From an uncultured Pseudomonadota bacterium (GTDB lineage Bacteria; Myxococcota_A; UBA796; JAFGLY01), in contig CALDOK010000077.1 of NCBI GenBank assembly GCA_937912125.1, forward strand, positions 1 to 64,000: a stretch of DNA of 64,000 nucleotides. The letters run 5' to 3'. The translations under genes were made by a program, and so were the position numbers. This document shows, in pieces, positions 41,934 through 50,716 of the stretch. The notes under the pieces were generated by a model. It was not told where the DNA came from and did not search any database. It worked only from the letters and a program-made list of their open reading frames with translations. The first letter of the stretch is position 1, and every line of letters starts with the position of its first letter.

Positions 41934-43685
41934 CTACTCCACCACCGGCTCGATGAAGACGGGCGTCTGCCCTGCGACGCCGTGGTAGACGCCGCCCTGG
42001 GTCGGCTGGGTCTCGGTGGCCGGGGTGTCTTGATCCGCCGCCGTGACGAGCTGAGTGATCTGGACCGCGGCCGTGCCGACCTCGAGGGTGAAGTCCCGGG
42101 TGAGCTCCGCCTGTCCCGGCGCAGGCATGTAGTCGTCCAGGTACCAGACCAGGCGGATCGGCGATGCATCCGCCCCGCCGCGATCGAAGGTCAACACGGT
42201 GACGTCATCGATGATCTCCCGGCCGATACTCTGCGTCCCTACGAGCTTCTCCGCGAGCAGCCTGTAGGAGTGATACACGGGCTTCGGCTCGCCGTAGTCC
42301 ACCGCCACCAGGCCGAGGGCTTCGACCGGGGACTCCGTCAGGCCTTGGTGCATCCAGTAGCAACCCGACGCCGCGGGCCAGTCCTCGAGCAGGCCCGCCA
42401 GAAACCCCGTCATCCCCAGGCCCAGCGCCGTGGCGGCCTTCTTGACCAGGAACGCGGCGTGGTAGTGGTCGTACCAGGCGGTGGCTTGGTCGAGGTCGAG
42501 ATCGGTGGAGACGCCATCGGCATTGCAGAGCAGATCGTAAGTGGCGTACTGGTCGCTGAGCGCCAGGTGGATCGCCTCGCCGGAGCTGTCCTCGCCGCCG
42601 TAGGAGCTGTCCCACCACTCCAGCTCGCTGGGCGAGTACAAGGAGGGGCCGCTGGTGGTGTCGCCGCAGATGATCTCCACCGACTCGCAGCCGTAGGAGT
42701 CCAGCTTCTGCCGCAGGAGGTCGTGCTCCTCGATCATGTGCTCGATGCTCATGTTGCAGTGCAGGTCCACCACCTCGAACAGGTCGCACATGGCAAGGGT
42801 GGGCTCCACATCCACGGTGGCCGAGGGGTCCGGGCTGCCCAGCATCATGGCGTGGGCATGCAGGAAGCCGGGGCCGTACAGCACGGGCTCGAGGCTCGCC
42901 ACCTTGTCGCCGACACGATCCCAATACTCCGCATCGTCGACACCACCGTGGGCGATGCCGTTGAAGGTCAGGCCGTAGTGGATGATCCGGGCGTCCGGGT
43001 TGCAGGCGTCGAGGGCGGACCGGGTGTGCTGCAGGAGCTGCTCGAAGTCCTCGGAGCTGCCCATGTAGAAGGCCCAGTTCTGACCCTCGTTCAGCAGCTC
43101 GAAGTCCAGGTGGGCGTAGCTGAGCCCCTCGAGGTCGTCGATGCCGTCGCCGTCGTAGCGCTCGCAGAGCGCGGTGACATAGGACGACCAGTCCGCCCAG
43201 TGCTCGGGCTTGGGGTTGGTGGGCAGATCGTCGCAGCCCTTGCCGGCGGCGTCGCAGTCCAGCCCGAAGAGGTCCTCGGCGATGGACCGGGAGTCCTGCA
43301 TGGCCCAGCTGGAGTACGGCGTGAGGTGGAACTGCAGGTGCTGCGCGCCCACCTGCTCCCAGCGCAGGACGGCGTCGTCCAGGACAGACCAGTCGTAGCT
43401 GTGGACGCCGTTGACCGGCGCCCGCGCCTCGATGTTCTGCCAGCGCAGATCCTCGAGCTTGATGATGGGGAGCCCCAGGGAGGCGTAGGCGCAGGGCGCG
43501 TCGCTGCGTGTGTTGCATGTGTTGGCGAGCTTGTGCATCGCCCAGTAGGGGCAGAAGTACATGGCGCCCAGGGGGACGTCCATGGGCTCGACCGTGACCC
43601 TGCCGTCGTCGCTGGGAGGGCAGCCGTTGCAGCCCACCACCATCGCGAGGATCGACACCCAGCCGGCTGGTGAGCTGCGCTTCAT
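41934..43685 (-). CDS. Lipoprotein, probable TIM-barrel glycoside hydrolase
   Basis: A 583-residue lipoprotein. ATG 43683-43685 has GGAGG seven bases upstream; the signal ends at lipobox-like MVVGC. Early motifs are PIIKLEDLRWQNIEA and GVHSYDWSVLDDAVLRW, as in GH39/GH5 (clan A) enzymes. The acid/base candidate is Glu in LDFELLNEGQNWAF (NEG). The nucleophile could be the Glu of SVEIICGDT, less certain. A C-terminal beta-sandwich (about 470-583) fits the clan A pattern. It probably cleaves a polysaccharide outside the cell; the substrate is unknown. Many Cys suggest disulfides. Confidence 0.6.
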   Translation of the reverse strand: MKRSSPAGWVSILAMVVGCNGCPPSDDGRVTVEPMDVPLGAMYFCPYWAMHKLANTCNTRSDAPCAYASLGLPIIKLEDLRWQNIEARAPVNGVHSYDWSVLDDAVLRWEQVGAQHLQFHLTPYSSWAMQDSRSIAEDLFGLDCDAAGKGCDDLPTNPKPEHWADWSSYVTALCERYDGDGIDDLEGLSYAHLDFELLNEGQNWAFYMGSSEDFEQLLQHTRSALDACNPDARIIHYGLTFNGIAHGGVDDAEYWDRVGDKVASLEPVLYGPGFLHAHAMMLGSPDPSATVDVEPTLAMCDLFEVVDLHCNMSIEHMIEEHDLLRQKLDSYGCESVEIICGDTTSGPSLYSPSELEWWDSSYGGEDSSGEAIHLALSDQYATYDLLCNADGVSTDLDLDQATAWYDHYHAAFLVKKAATALGLGMTGFLAGLLEDWPAASGCYWMHQGLTESPVEALGLVAVDYGEPKPVYHSYRLLAEKLVGTQSIGREIIDDVTVLTFDRGGADASPIRLVWYLDDYMPAPGQAELTRDFTLEVGTAAVQITQLVTAADQDTPATETQPTQGGVYHGVAGQTPVFIEPVVE

Positions 43686-43984
43686 CGTGGGACCTCCGTT
43701 CATGCCTGGCCTGGGTGCTGTCGGGCGCGCCCGACCGCGCCCGACAGCGCAGCACGCGAACATCATATCCTCCCCTAACCTCCATTTTCGCCGAGCGCCC
43801 CTCGGCCGGACCCCGGTGCTACGGCCGGGATGGCGACCTCCCGGTGGGGTACGACCCGTTGGAGCTCGAGAGGGAGAGGTCCATGAGCTGTGAGACAGTG
43901 ACCCTCCAGAGATTCGTCGGCGCCCCGAACATCATCTTCCAACCCTTCCCACTCGTCCGGCATCCAAGGGGCGAGTGAGAGAGA

Positions 43985-44533
43985 ATGAACCCCATGCCCG
44001 CCAGCCCCCGCTCCGCCGCAGCCGACGCCGGTGACCTCACCGCCCGCGCCCAGGCCGGGGACATGGCGGCCTTCGAGGGGCTGTACCGGGAGCAGGTTGG
44101 CAGGGTCTACGCCCTGTGCCTGCGCATGACGGGCAGCCGCGCCGCGGCAGAAGAGCTGACCCAGCAGGTGTTCGTGCGCGCCTGGGAGCGGCTGGGGTCG
44201 TTCCGGGGCGACGCGAGCTTCGGCACCTGGCTGCACAGGCTGGCGGTCAACGTGGTGCTGGGCGACCGCAGGAGCCAGGGACGCCGCGTGGCGCGCTTCG
44301 ACTCGGTCGCGGACCTGGACAGCCACGCCGCCACCCCACGCCCCGACGGCGCCTCCCTGGACCTCGAGGCGGCCGTCGCCGTGCTGCCCCCCCGCGCGCG
44401 ATCGGTCTTCGTCCTGCACGACGTCCAGGGCATGACCCACCCGGAGATCGCTCAGGCCATGGGCATCAGCGCCGGGACCTCCAAGGGCCAGCTCCACCGG
44501 GCCCGCACGCTGCTGCGAGAGGTGCTCTCATGA
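43985..44533 (+). CDS. ECF-type RNA polymerase sigma factor
   Basis: A 182-residue sigma-70 family factor with only regions 2 and 4. Region 2 (about 20-90) has FEGLYREQVGRVYALCLRM, AEELTQQVFVRAWERL and FGTWLHRLAVNV. Region 4 (about 125-178) has LPPRARSVFVLHDVQGMTHP and ISAGTSKGQLHRARTLLRE. The start is ATG 43985 with a GA-rich leader. Its TGA overlaps the ATG of the anti-sigma gene. It probably directs transcription of this operon and of envelope genes; no matching promoter motif was identified upstream. Confidence 0.92.
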   Translation: MNPMPASPRSAAADAGDLTARAQAGDMAAFEGLYREQVGRVYALCLRMTGSRAAAEELTQQVFVRAWERLGSFRGDASFGTWLHRLAVNVVLGDRRSQGRRVARFDSVADLDSHAATPRPDGASLDLEAAVAVLPPRARSVFVLHDVQGMTHPEIAQAMGISAGTSKGQLHRARTLLREVLS

Positions 44534-45213
44534 TGGACCACGCCACCGCCCTCGCCCTGCTGGACGACTACGTCGATGGCGAGCTGTCCCCCGAGGCCCG
44601 CCGCGCGCTCGAGGCTCACCTGGCCGCGTGCTCGTCCTGCCGAGCCACCCTGGACGAGCTGCGCGCGCTGCTGGCCATGGCCGCAGCCCTGCCCACCGAC
44701 ATCCAGCCCGAGCGCGACCTCTGGGCCGGCATCGCCGAGCAGGTCGCTGCACCCGCCGCACACGCCGCACACGCGGTGCCGATCGGCCCCCCGGTCCACC
44801 CCTGGTACACCCAGCCCCGCGTGCTGGCCATGGCCGCCGCCCTGCTGGTGGGTGCCACCGCCCTGATCGCGTCGCAGCTCGACACCCCACACAGCCCCTC
44901 GCTTGTCGTCCAAGAGCAGCCGATGGCCCCTGAGGCGCCCGCACCCACCGGCTCCCCGCTCTGGGAGCAGGACATGACCACCGCCAGCGCCAGCCTGGCC
45001 CTGACCCTGGACGCCCGCCGGGCGGACCTGCAGCCTGGCACGCTGATCATCATCGACGAGAACCTGAAGATCATCGACCGCGCCATCGAGGACTGCCGCC
45101 TCGCCCTCGAGCGCGATCCCGCGAACACCCGCGCCGAAGACGCGCTCCTGCAGGTGTGGCGACACAAGGTCGACCTGCTCGAGACCGCCACCGGCCTGCC
45201 CTCCAACAGCTAG
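44530..45213 (+). CDS. Membrane anti-sigma factor with zinc-finger domain
   Basis: A 227-residue protein starting at ATG 44530, overlapping the sigma stop (ATGA). The N-terminal ASD motif is HATALALLDDYVDGELS with HLAACSSC giving the HxxxCxxC zinc site. One transmembrane segment (VLAMAAALLVGATALIA) lies near residue 105. The periplasmic part ends in a helical region (IDENLKIIDRAIEDCRLALE), like zf-HC2 anti-sigma factors. It should hold the preceding sigma factor inactive until an envelope signal arrives. Confidence 0.9.
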   Translation: MMDHATALALLDDYVDGELSPEARRALEAHLAACSSCRATLDELRALLAMAAALPTDIQPERDLWAGIAEQVAAPAAHAAHAVPIGPPVHPWYTQPRVLAMAAALLVGATALIASQLDTPHSPSLVVQEQPMAPEAPAPTGSPLWEQDMTTASASLALTLDARRADLQPGTLIIIDENLKIIDRAIEDCRLALERDPANTRAEDALLQVWRHKVDLLETATGLPSNS

Positions 45214-45237
45214 CCCCCAACACCCTCGGAGCCCACC

Positions 45238-46107
45238 ATGACCATCTCCACCCTGCTCTCCTTCGCCATGCTGCTGCTCTTCCCCCCCGCCAGCGCCGGC
45301 GAGGCCGTGGACAAGAGCCTGCCCGCCAACCCCGACGCCAACGTGGACATCGACAACATCTGCGGCACCGTGAAGATCGTGGCATGGGATCGCGAGGAGG
45401 TCCAGGTCACCGGCACCCTGGACGAGCCCACGTCCACGATCAGGATGAACGGCGGCAAGAGCCGCATCGAGATCGAGCTCACCAACGAGGGGCCAGCCGA
45501 CCTGGGGTGCGGCCAGCTCGAGATCAAGCTCCCGCCCGGAGTGCGCCTCGAGATCGAGACCGTGTCGGCAGACGTGGGCGTCGCCGGCATCACCGGCACC
45601 CTGGATCTCGAGACCGTCAGCGGCGATGTGCAGGTGCAAGGCGAGCCGTCCGAGATCGAGATCGAGACCGTCAGCGGCGACGTGGTTGTGTCGGCTGACA
45701 CACCCGCTGTGTCGGTCGAGACCGTCAGCGGTGATGTGTCGATCCACGCGGCCCGCGGTCGCCTCGCGGCCGAGACCGTCAGCGGCGAGATCGAGATCGA
45801 GGGCGGCCCCTACAGCCGCGTGCAGGTGACCTCCGTGTCGGGCGACGTGGACCTTAGCGGCACCATCCTGCCGGCGGCCCGGGTGGAGCTGGGGACCCAC
45901 AGCGGCGACGTCTCCCTGATCATCGCACCGCCCGAGAACGTGGCCTGGGCCCTGTCCACCTTCAGCGGCCGCATCGAGGGCTTCCTGGCGGAGCACAAGG
46001 TCTCGGGCTTCGGGCCAGGCACCACCCTGGCCTACCTCCAGGGCGACGGCACCACCGGCATCACGGTGTCCACCCACTCCGGCGACATCGACATCCAGCG
46101 GAAGTAG
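45238..46107 (+). CDS. DUF4097-like secreted beta-solenoid protein
   Basis: A 289-residue exported protein. Signal peptide MTISTLLSFAMLLLFPPASA. The mature part is a stack of short strands with a repeated ETVSGDV core (residues about 110-190, at least five times, for example LETVSGDVQVQG, ETVSGDVSIHA), and later THSGDVS and THSGDID. This is the DUF4097/DUF4098 pattern often found beside ECF sigma/anti-sigma pairs. It starts 24 bases after the anti-sigma stop with a GGAG six bases before the ATG, so it is in the operon. Its role is not known; it may be the envelope sensor or a surface fibre. Confidence 0.82.
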   Translation: MTISTLLSFAMLLLFPPASAGEAVDKSLPANPDANVDIDNICGTVKIVAWDREEVQVTGTLDEPTSTIRMNGGKSRIEIELTNEGPADLGCGQLEIKLPPGVRLEIETVSADVGVAGITGTLDLETVSGDVQVQGEPSEIEIETVSGDVVVSADTPAVSVETVSGDVSIHAARGRLAAETVSGEIEIEGGPYSRVQVTSVSGDVDLSGTILPAARVELGTHSGDVSLIIAPPENVAWALSTFSGRIEGFLAEHKVSGFGPGTTLAYLQGDGTTGITVSTHSGDIDIQRK

Positions 46108-46228
46108 CGCGCAGGGGTCTGCGCAAGGCCGCCCCACAAATCGTACTCCGGGGAGCCGGCGGCCGCTCCAGGGGTGGTGGGGCGTCGCCGCCGGTGTCCG
46201 CGTTGGTGACTGAGCCTTGTGAGCCCAG

Positions 46229-46294
46229 GATCTCGGGGCTGGCTACGGCACCGACGCGGGCGCGGCCCACCTGGTCTTCGGCGCCAGCCTGTAG
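46229..46294 (+). pseudogene. Tiny 3' relic of an FG-GAP repeat protein
   Basis: Twenty-one codons before TAG 46292-46294 read DLGAGYGTDAGAAHLVFGAS, the typical edge of an integrin-like FG-GAP blade, but the frame is closed by TGA two codons upstream. The surrounding 228 bases (46108-46335) hold no other gene. Confidence 0.4.
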
Positions 46295-46335
46295 CGGGCA
46301 CAGGCACGAACGAACGCCCTGGTTGCAGACCCGGC

Positions 46336-48294
46336 CTATGGACAGGGCCAGGGGCCCAGGAACAGGGTGTTGTTGTCCTCGTGGCACTCGGCGACCACAT
46401 CGTTGGGATCCACGACCATGCTGACGGTCCCCGTGCCCCACTCGGTCGCAGAGATGGTGAAGGGCCCCAGCACCGCACCGCCCCCGCCGGGGACCAGGCC
46501 GCTCAGCGCATCGAGCACCGGGGAGCCGTCGGCCCGCTCCAGGCGCACCAGCGCGCTAGCGGTGTCCAGCAGCCCCCCGTTGCCGGCCAACAGGTAGAGG
46601 TCGATCTGGTCGTAGCCGCAGGTGTCCAGGCAGATCACCGGCTCGAAGGGCTGCAGATCGGCCAGCCAGTGGGATGGCCCCAGCTCGGTCCCGCCTGCGC
46701 GGAAGTTGTTCCAGCTCAACCAGTTGTCTTGCTGGGTGGTGGGGATGCTGCCGTCGGTGTTCACATTGGTGATGTGGTAGGCGTGCTGGTTCCAGATGGT
46801 GCGCGAGGGCGCCCACGAGCCGCTGGCGTCGCCGATGACCGTGATGCCGTTCCAGCCCCCCGCGCCCGAGTGGTTGGTGGAGCCCAGGATGATCTCAGCG
46901 TTTCCGTCGCGGTCCACGTCGGCGATGACCGGGTACTCCCAGGCCGTGCCGTGCACGTGGTCGTCGTGCTGGTAGAGCACCGTGCCGGTTGCCCCGTCGA
47001 AGATGTAGAAGGCCACCTCGTCGGCGAAGACCACCTCGGCGGTGCCGTTGGCGTCGAAGTCGAAGACGCTCGAGCCGGTGGCCGACGATGAGTTGTCGGT
47101 GATGTCGGCGTTCCACATCACCGTGCCGTCGGTGTCGATCACGCTGTAGTACCACTTGCCCGCCACCCCGATCTCCGGCTCGGAGTCGCCGTCGAAGTCG
47201 GCGATGGTGGGCGGACCGCCGCCGCCGGAGCTGGTGGAGGTCTGCCAGATCACCGTGCCGTCGGGCTCCCACACGTAGACATCGCCCGTGCTGTGGATGG
47301 TGGTGACGATCTCGGGCTGCCCGTCCAGGTCCATGTCGCCCACAGCGCAGAAGCCGTCGGCCAGGCCGCTGGTGGCCAGGGTGGCGCCCCACATGTCGTA
47401 GACCGTGTTGCCAGCGACGATCTCCATGAGGCCATCGCCGTCCAGGTCCACAGGGATGGAGATGCTGCCCCAGGACGGCCAGGGGTGGGAGTCGGGGGTG
47501 GCGGTCCCACCGGTGCCCACGCCCAGCGCGTGGCCCGCGCTGTCCAGGATGATGTGCCCCACCACCACGTCGGCGTCACCATCGCCCTCGAGGTCGGCCA
47601 GGGAGGGGTAGCTGTAGACGCTGGTCAGGGTCTCGGAGTAGACCCACTTGACGGAACCATCCCGCTCGAAGGCGAAGATGGACCCGTCCATGCCCACGGT
47701 GACGATGTCGGGGCTGCCGTCCCCTTCGAGGTCCCCCAGGGCCACCCCGCCCACCCGGGAGATGCCGTACTCGACGTCCTCCCAGGTGAAGGTGCAGACG
47801 CTGACCACCTCGGCGAGGCCGTCGCCAGAGACCACGTGCAGGCAGCCGTTGGCGGTGCCCGCGTCGTCGAAGGCGGTGTAGGCGATGTCGGGGATGTCGT
47901 CGCCGTCGATGATGCCGTCGCGGTTGTCGTCGGTGAGGTTGGCGATGGCGGGCATCACGTAGGGGTGGGTGAAGGCGTCCCCCACGGTGTAGGTGATGGC
48001 GCCCTGGGTGGTCCACTCCACCACCGGGTCGAAGCTGCCCGGCGCGGGCTCGTTGAGGCAGGCCTCGTCCTGGGCGGCCTCGGGGGTCTCGGGGGCGGGA
48101 AAGTCGGCGCAGTCCGGGACAGGCGCCGTGTCCTCGGGGGGCTCGGTGTCCACCGGCGGCGAGCTGTCGACCGGGGTGGTCTCCTTGTCCTCGGGGGTGA
48201 TCTCGTACTCCGTGCAGGCCACAGCCGACAGGCCCGCCAGGAGCAGGCTGGAGAGCACCGAGGAAGCAAAGCGGCGGTTGGAGAGTGAGACCAT
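46336..48294 (-). CDS. FG-GAP/VCBS repeat lipoprotein
   Basis: A 652-residue lipoprotein starting at ATG 48292-48294, with lipobox AVAC after SVLSSLLLAGLS. A Thr/Pro/Glu-rich linker precedes seven or so blades with calcium-binding loops such as DLEGDGSPDIV, DLDGDGLMEIV, DMDLDGQPEIV, DFDGDSEPEI, DFDANGTAEVV and DVDRDGNAEII. A C-terminal CARDB-like beta domain (about 545-652) includes HEDNNTLFLG. It is a surface beta-propeller likely for adhesion or binding, needing calcium. It is divergent from the U32 gene across 112 bases. Confidence 0.85.
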   Translation of the reverse strand: MVSLSNRRFASSVLSSLLLAGLSAVACTEYEITPEDKETTPVDSSPPVDTEPPEDTAPVPDCADFPAPETPEAAQDEACLNEPAPGSFDPVVEWTTQGAITYTVGDAFTHPYVMPAIANLTDDNRDGIIDGDDIPDIAYTAFDDAGTANGCLHVVSGDGLAEVVSVCTFTWEDVEYGISRVGGVALGDLEGDGSPDIVTVGMDGSIFAFERDGSVKWVYSETLTSVYSYPSLADLEGDGDADVVVGHIILDSAGHALGVGTGGTATPDSHPWPSWGSISIPVDLDGDGLMEIVAGNTVYDMWGATLATSGLADGFCAVGDMDLDGQPEIVTTIHSTGDVYVWEPDGTVIWQTSTSSGGGGPPTIADFDGDSEPEIGVAGKWYYSVIDTDGTVMWNADITDNSSSATGSSVFDFDANGTAEVVFADEVAFYIFDGATGTVLYQHDDHVHGTAWEYPVIADVDRDGNAEIILGSTNHSGAGGWNGITVIGDASGSWAPSRTIWNQHAYHITNVNTDGSIPTTQQDNWLSWNNFRAGGTELGPSHWLADLQPFEPVICLDTCGYDQIDLYLLAGNGGLLDTASALVRLERADGSPVLDALSGLVPGGGGAVLGPFTISATEWGTGTVSMVVDPNDVVAECHEDNNTLFLGPWPCP

Positions 48295-48406
48295 GGTGGT
48301 CGCGAGTATACCCTGCCCCGTGCAGCCTCGACGCCTGCGCGCGCGCCGCGCTCCTGGAGGATAGCCCCCGTCCAGCCCCTCACCACACGGATGGCGACGC
48401 GAGCCC

Positions 48407-50668
48407 ATGCAGAGACGACTCGAGCTGCTCGCCCCCGGAGGCGACATCGACTCCATCAAGGCCGCCATTGTGGCCGGGGCCGACGCGGTCTACTGCGGCC
48501 TGGGCACGTTCAACGCCAGGCATCGGGCCACCAACATCGGCCTCGAAGATCTGGGTGGGATCCTGGCGCTGGCGCACGCCCACGACTGCCTGGTCTTCGT
48601 GACCCTGAACATCAGCATGGTGGAGAGCGACATCGCGATGGTGGTTGGCCTGCTGAACAAGCTGTCCAACACCAGCATCGACGGCGTGATCGTCCAAGAC
48701 ATCGGTGTGTTGCATCTGCTCATGACACACTACCCGCGGCTCGCGGTCCACGCGTCCACCCAGCTCACCACCCACAACCATGGCCAGATCGAGTTTCTGG
48801 GTCGACTGGGGGCCAGCCGCGTGAACCTGTCGCGGGAGCTCGACCTGGGGGAGATCCAGGCGCTCACCGCCGCCGCACACCAGCGAGACATCGCGACGGA
48901 GGTCTTCGTCCACGGGTCGTACTGCCTCTCCTTCTCGGGCATCTGCTACCTGAGCTCCATCCACGGCTTCCACTCGGGCAACCGGGGGCGCTGCAGCCAG
49001 CCTTGCCGGGACCGCTACCAGACCACGCCCGCCGGCAAGGACTACCCCCTGAACCTCAGGGACAACTCGGCGTATGGCGATGTGCAGGATCTCTCGGATG
49101 CCGGCGTGGACGCCCTGAAGATCGAGGGACGCATCAAGCGGTCTCCGTATGTGTTCGGGGTGACCCGGGCCTGGAGGGCGCAGCTGCAGCGGCTCTACGC
49201 GCAGGTGGCCCTTCGCGCCGACAGCCCCGATCTCGACGCCGTGTTCAACCGCGGGTTCAGCAACGGCTACCTGGCGGGCAGGGTCGACCGAGACATGTTC
49301 TGCGACGATCCCCGCAACCAGGCCGCGCGACAGCTGTGCGCACGCGCGGGCGAGCCCTGGGACGAGGCCTCGATGGGGCCCATGGACCGGGCCCTCGACG
49401 AGATCGCCGCCCTCGCCGCCACGGCGCGGGAGGAGATCGCCAAGGTCAGCATCGAGCGAGCGCCCGTGCAGCTCCATGGTTCTGGGCGCTCCGGTGCCCC
49501 CCTCCTGGTCTCGGTCCACACGCCCAGCGCGACGTTCTCGGTGGCCACCGAGGCCTGCCTGGCGCCCCTGAGCGAGACGGGCACGGCGCAGCCCCTGACC
49601 GCTGCGCTGCTGCGGCAGCGGCTCGATGGCATCAACGACAGCGAGTGCCGCCTCGAGCTCGTGGACACCGCGCAGCTGCAGCCCGACCTCTTCCTGCCGT
49701 TCAGCGCCATCGCGCAGCTCCAGCGACACATCCTGTTCGCGCTCAACGGCTCGAGGCCCCCCGTGGACCCCGTCGACCCCGCCGTGCTCGCGGTGGAACG
49801 CCGCCCCCGCCTCCACACCGAGCCCTCGCTCGCCGTGCTCGTCTCGGACCAGGCGGACCTGCGCCTGGCCCAGCACACCAACGCAGCGATCCACTTCCAG
49901 CTCCCCAGCCGCCTGCGCGAGTCCTGTGACGCCACCGTCGCGCTGCTCCGTGAACACAGCGCGGTCACGCCCTGGTTCCCCGCGGTGCTGATCGGCGAGG
50001 ACTACAGCACAGCGGTGGATATCCTCAGGCGGGCTCGGCCCCCGCGGCTGGTGACGGACAACACGGGCATCGCCTACCAAGCGGCCAAGCTCGGCATCCC
50101 CTGGCTCGCTGGACCCCAGCTGAACATCACCAACTCCCGCAGCATGCTGTGCCTGAAGGAGGTCTTCGATTGTGCAGGCGCCTTCGTCTCGAACGAGCTC
50201 AGTGTCACACAGATCAAGCGCCTCAGGCCCCCCGAATACTTCCAGCTATACTACAGCATCTACCATCCGATGCGGCTGGTCACCAGCCGGCAGTGCCCGA
50301 TCCAACGGATCACAGGCTGCGACAAGAGCGGCGTGGACGATGCCTGCCTCCAACACTGTGAGCGATCGGCCAGCCTGACGAACCTGAAGGCCGACACCTT
50401 CTTCGCCACGAAGACCAAGGGCAACTACCCCTGCCTCTACGCCGGGACGCACTCCCTGAACACCCGGATCGCCACTGACATCCCCGGCCTGTTCTCCGGC
50501 CTCCTCATCGACCTGACGGACATCGAGACCCTGACCCGGGCGGACCTGGACAAGGCGGAGCTGATCGCCCTGTTCGAGCGCCACCTCGCGGGCCAGCCGT
50601 CCGCCGCGCGAGAGCTGGAGCGACACATCTCGCCCACGTCTCACGCGCTGTACGACCGGGGGATCTGA
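48407..50668 (+). CDS. Peptidase U32 family protein (RlhA/TrhP/UbiU-like), long form
   Basis: A 753-residue U32 protein. Residues 1-300 match the family core: LLAPGGDIDSIKAAIVAGAD, DAVYCGLGTFNAR, and VFVHGSYCLSFSGICYLSS with CSQPC, then LKIEGRIKR. The Cys set suits an Fe-S cluster. A second U32-like half (about 470-740) follows, with GPQLNITNSRSML, YHPMRLVTSRQCPIQ, CLQHC and a further Cys-rich stretch. Most bacterial members hydroxylate rRNA or tRNA bases or ubiquinone, using prephenate in some cases. The composition is less GC-biased than neighbours. The target here is unknown, and the long double form is unusual. Confidence 0.8.
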   Translation: MQRRLELLAPGGDIDSIKAAIVAGADAVYCGLGTFNARHRATNIGLEDLGGILALAHAHDCLVFVTLNISMVESDIAMVVGLLNKLSNTSIDGVIVQDIGVLHLLMTHYPRLAVHASTQLTTHNHGQIEFLGRLGASRVNLSRELDLGEIQALTAAAHQRDIATEVFVHGSYCLSFSGICYLSSIHGFHSGNRGRCSQPCRDRYQTTPAGKDYPLNLRDNSAYGDVQDLSDAGVDALKIEGRIKRSPYVFGVTRAWRAQLQRLYAQVALRADSPDLDAVFNRGFSNGYLAGRVDRDMFCDDPRNQAARQLCARAGEPWDEASMGPMDRALDEIAALAATAREEIAKVSIERAPVQLHGSGRSGAPLLVSVHTPSATFSVATEACLAPLSETGTAQPLTAALLRQRLDGINDSECRLELVDTAQLQPDLFLPFSAIAQLQRHILFALNGSRPPVDPVDPAVLAVERRPRLHTEPSLAVLVSDQADLRLAQHTNAAIHFQLPSRLRESCDATVALLREHSAVTPWFPAVLIGEDYSTAVDILRRARPPRLVTDNTGIAYQAAKLGIPWLAGPQLNITNSRSMLCLKEVFDCAGAFVSNELSVTQIKRLRPPEYFQLYYSIYHPMRLVTSRQCPIQRITGCDKSGVDDACLQHCERSASLTNLKADTFFATKTKGNYPCLYAGTHSLNTRIATDIPGLFSGLLIDLTDIETLTRADLDKAELIALFERHLAGQPSAARELERHISPTSHALYDRGI

Positions 50669-50716
50669 GAATGGCCGTCCGGCGGCCCCCAGGTGCTCCA
50701 GGACGCCGAAGCCGCT

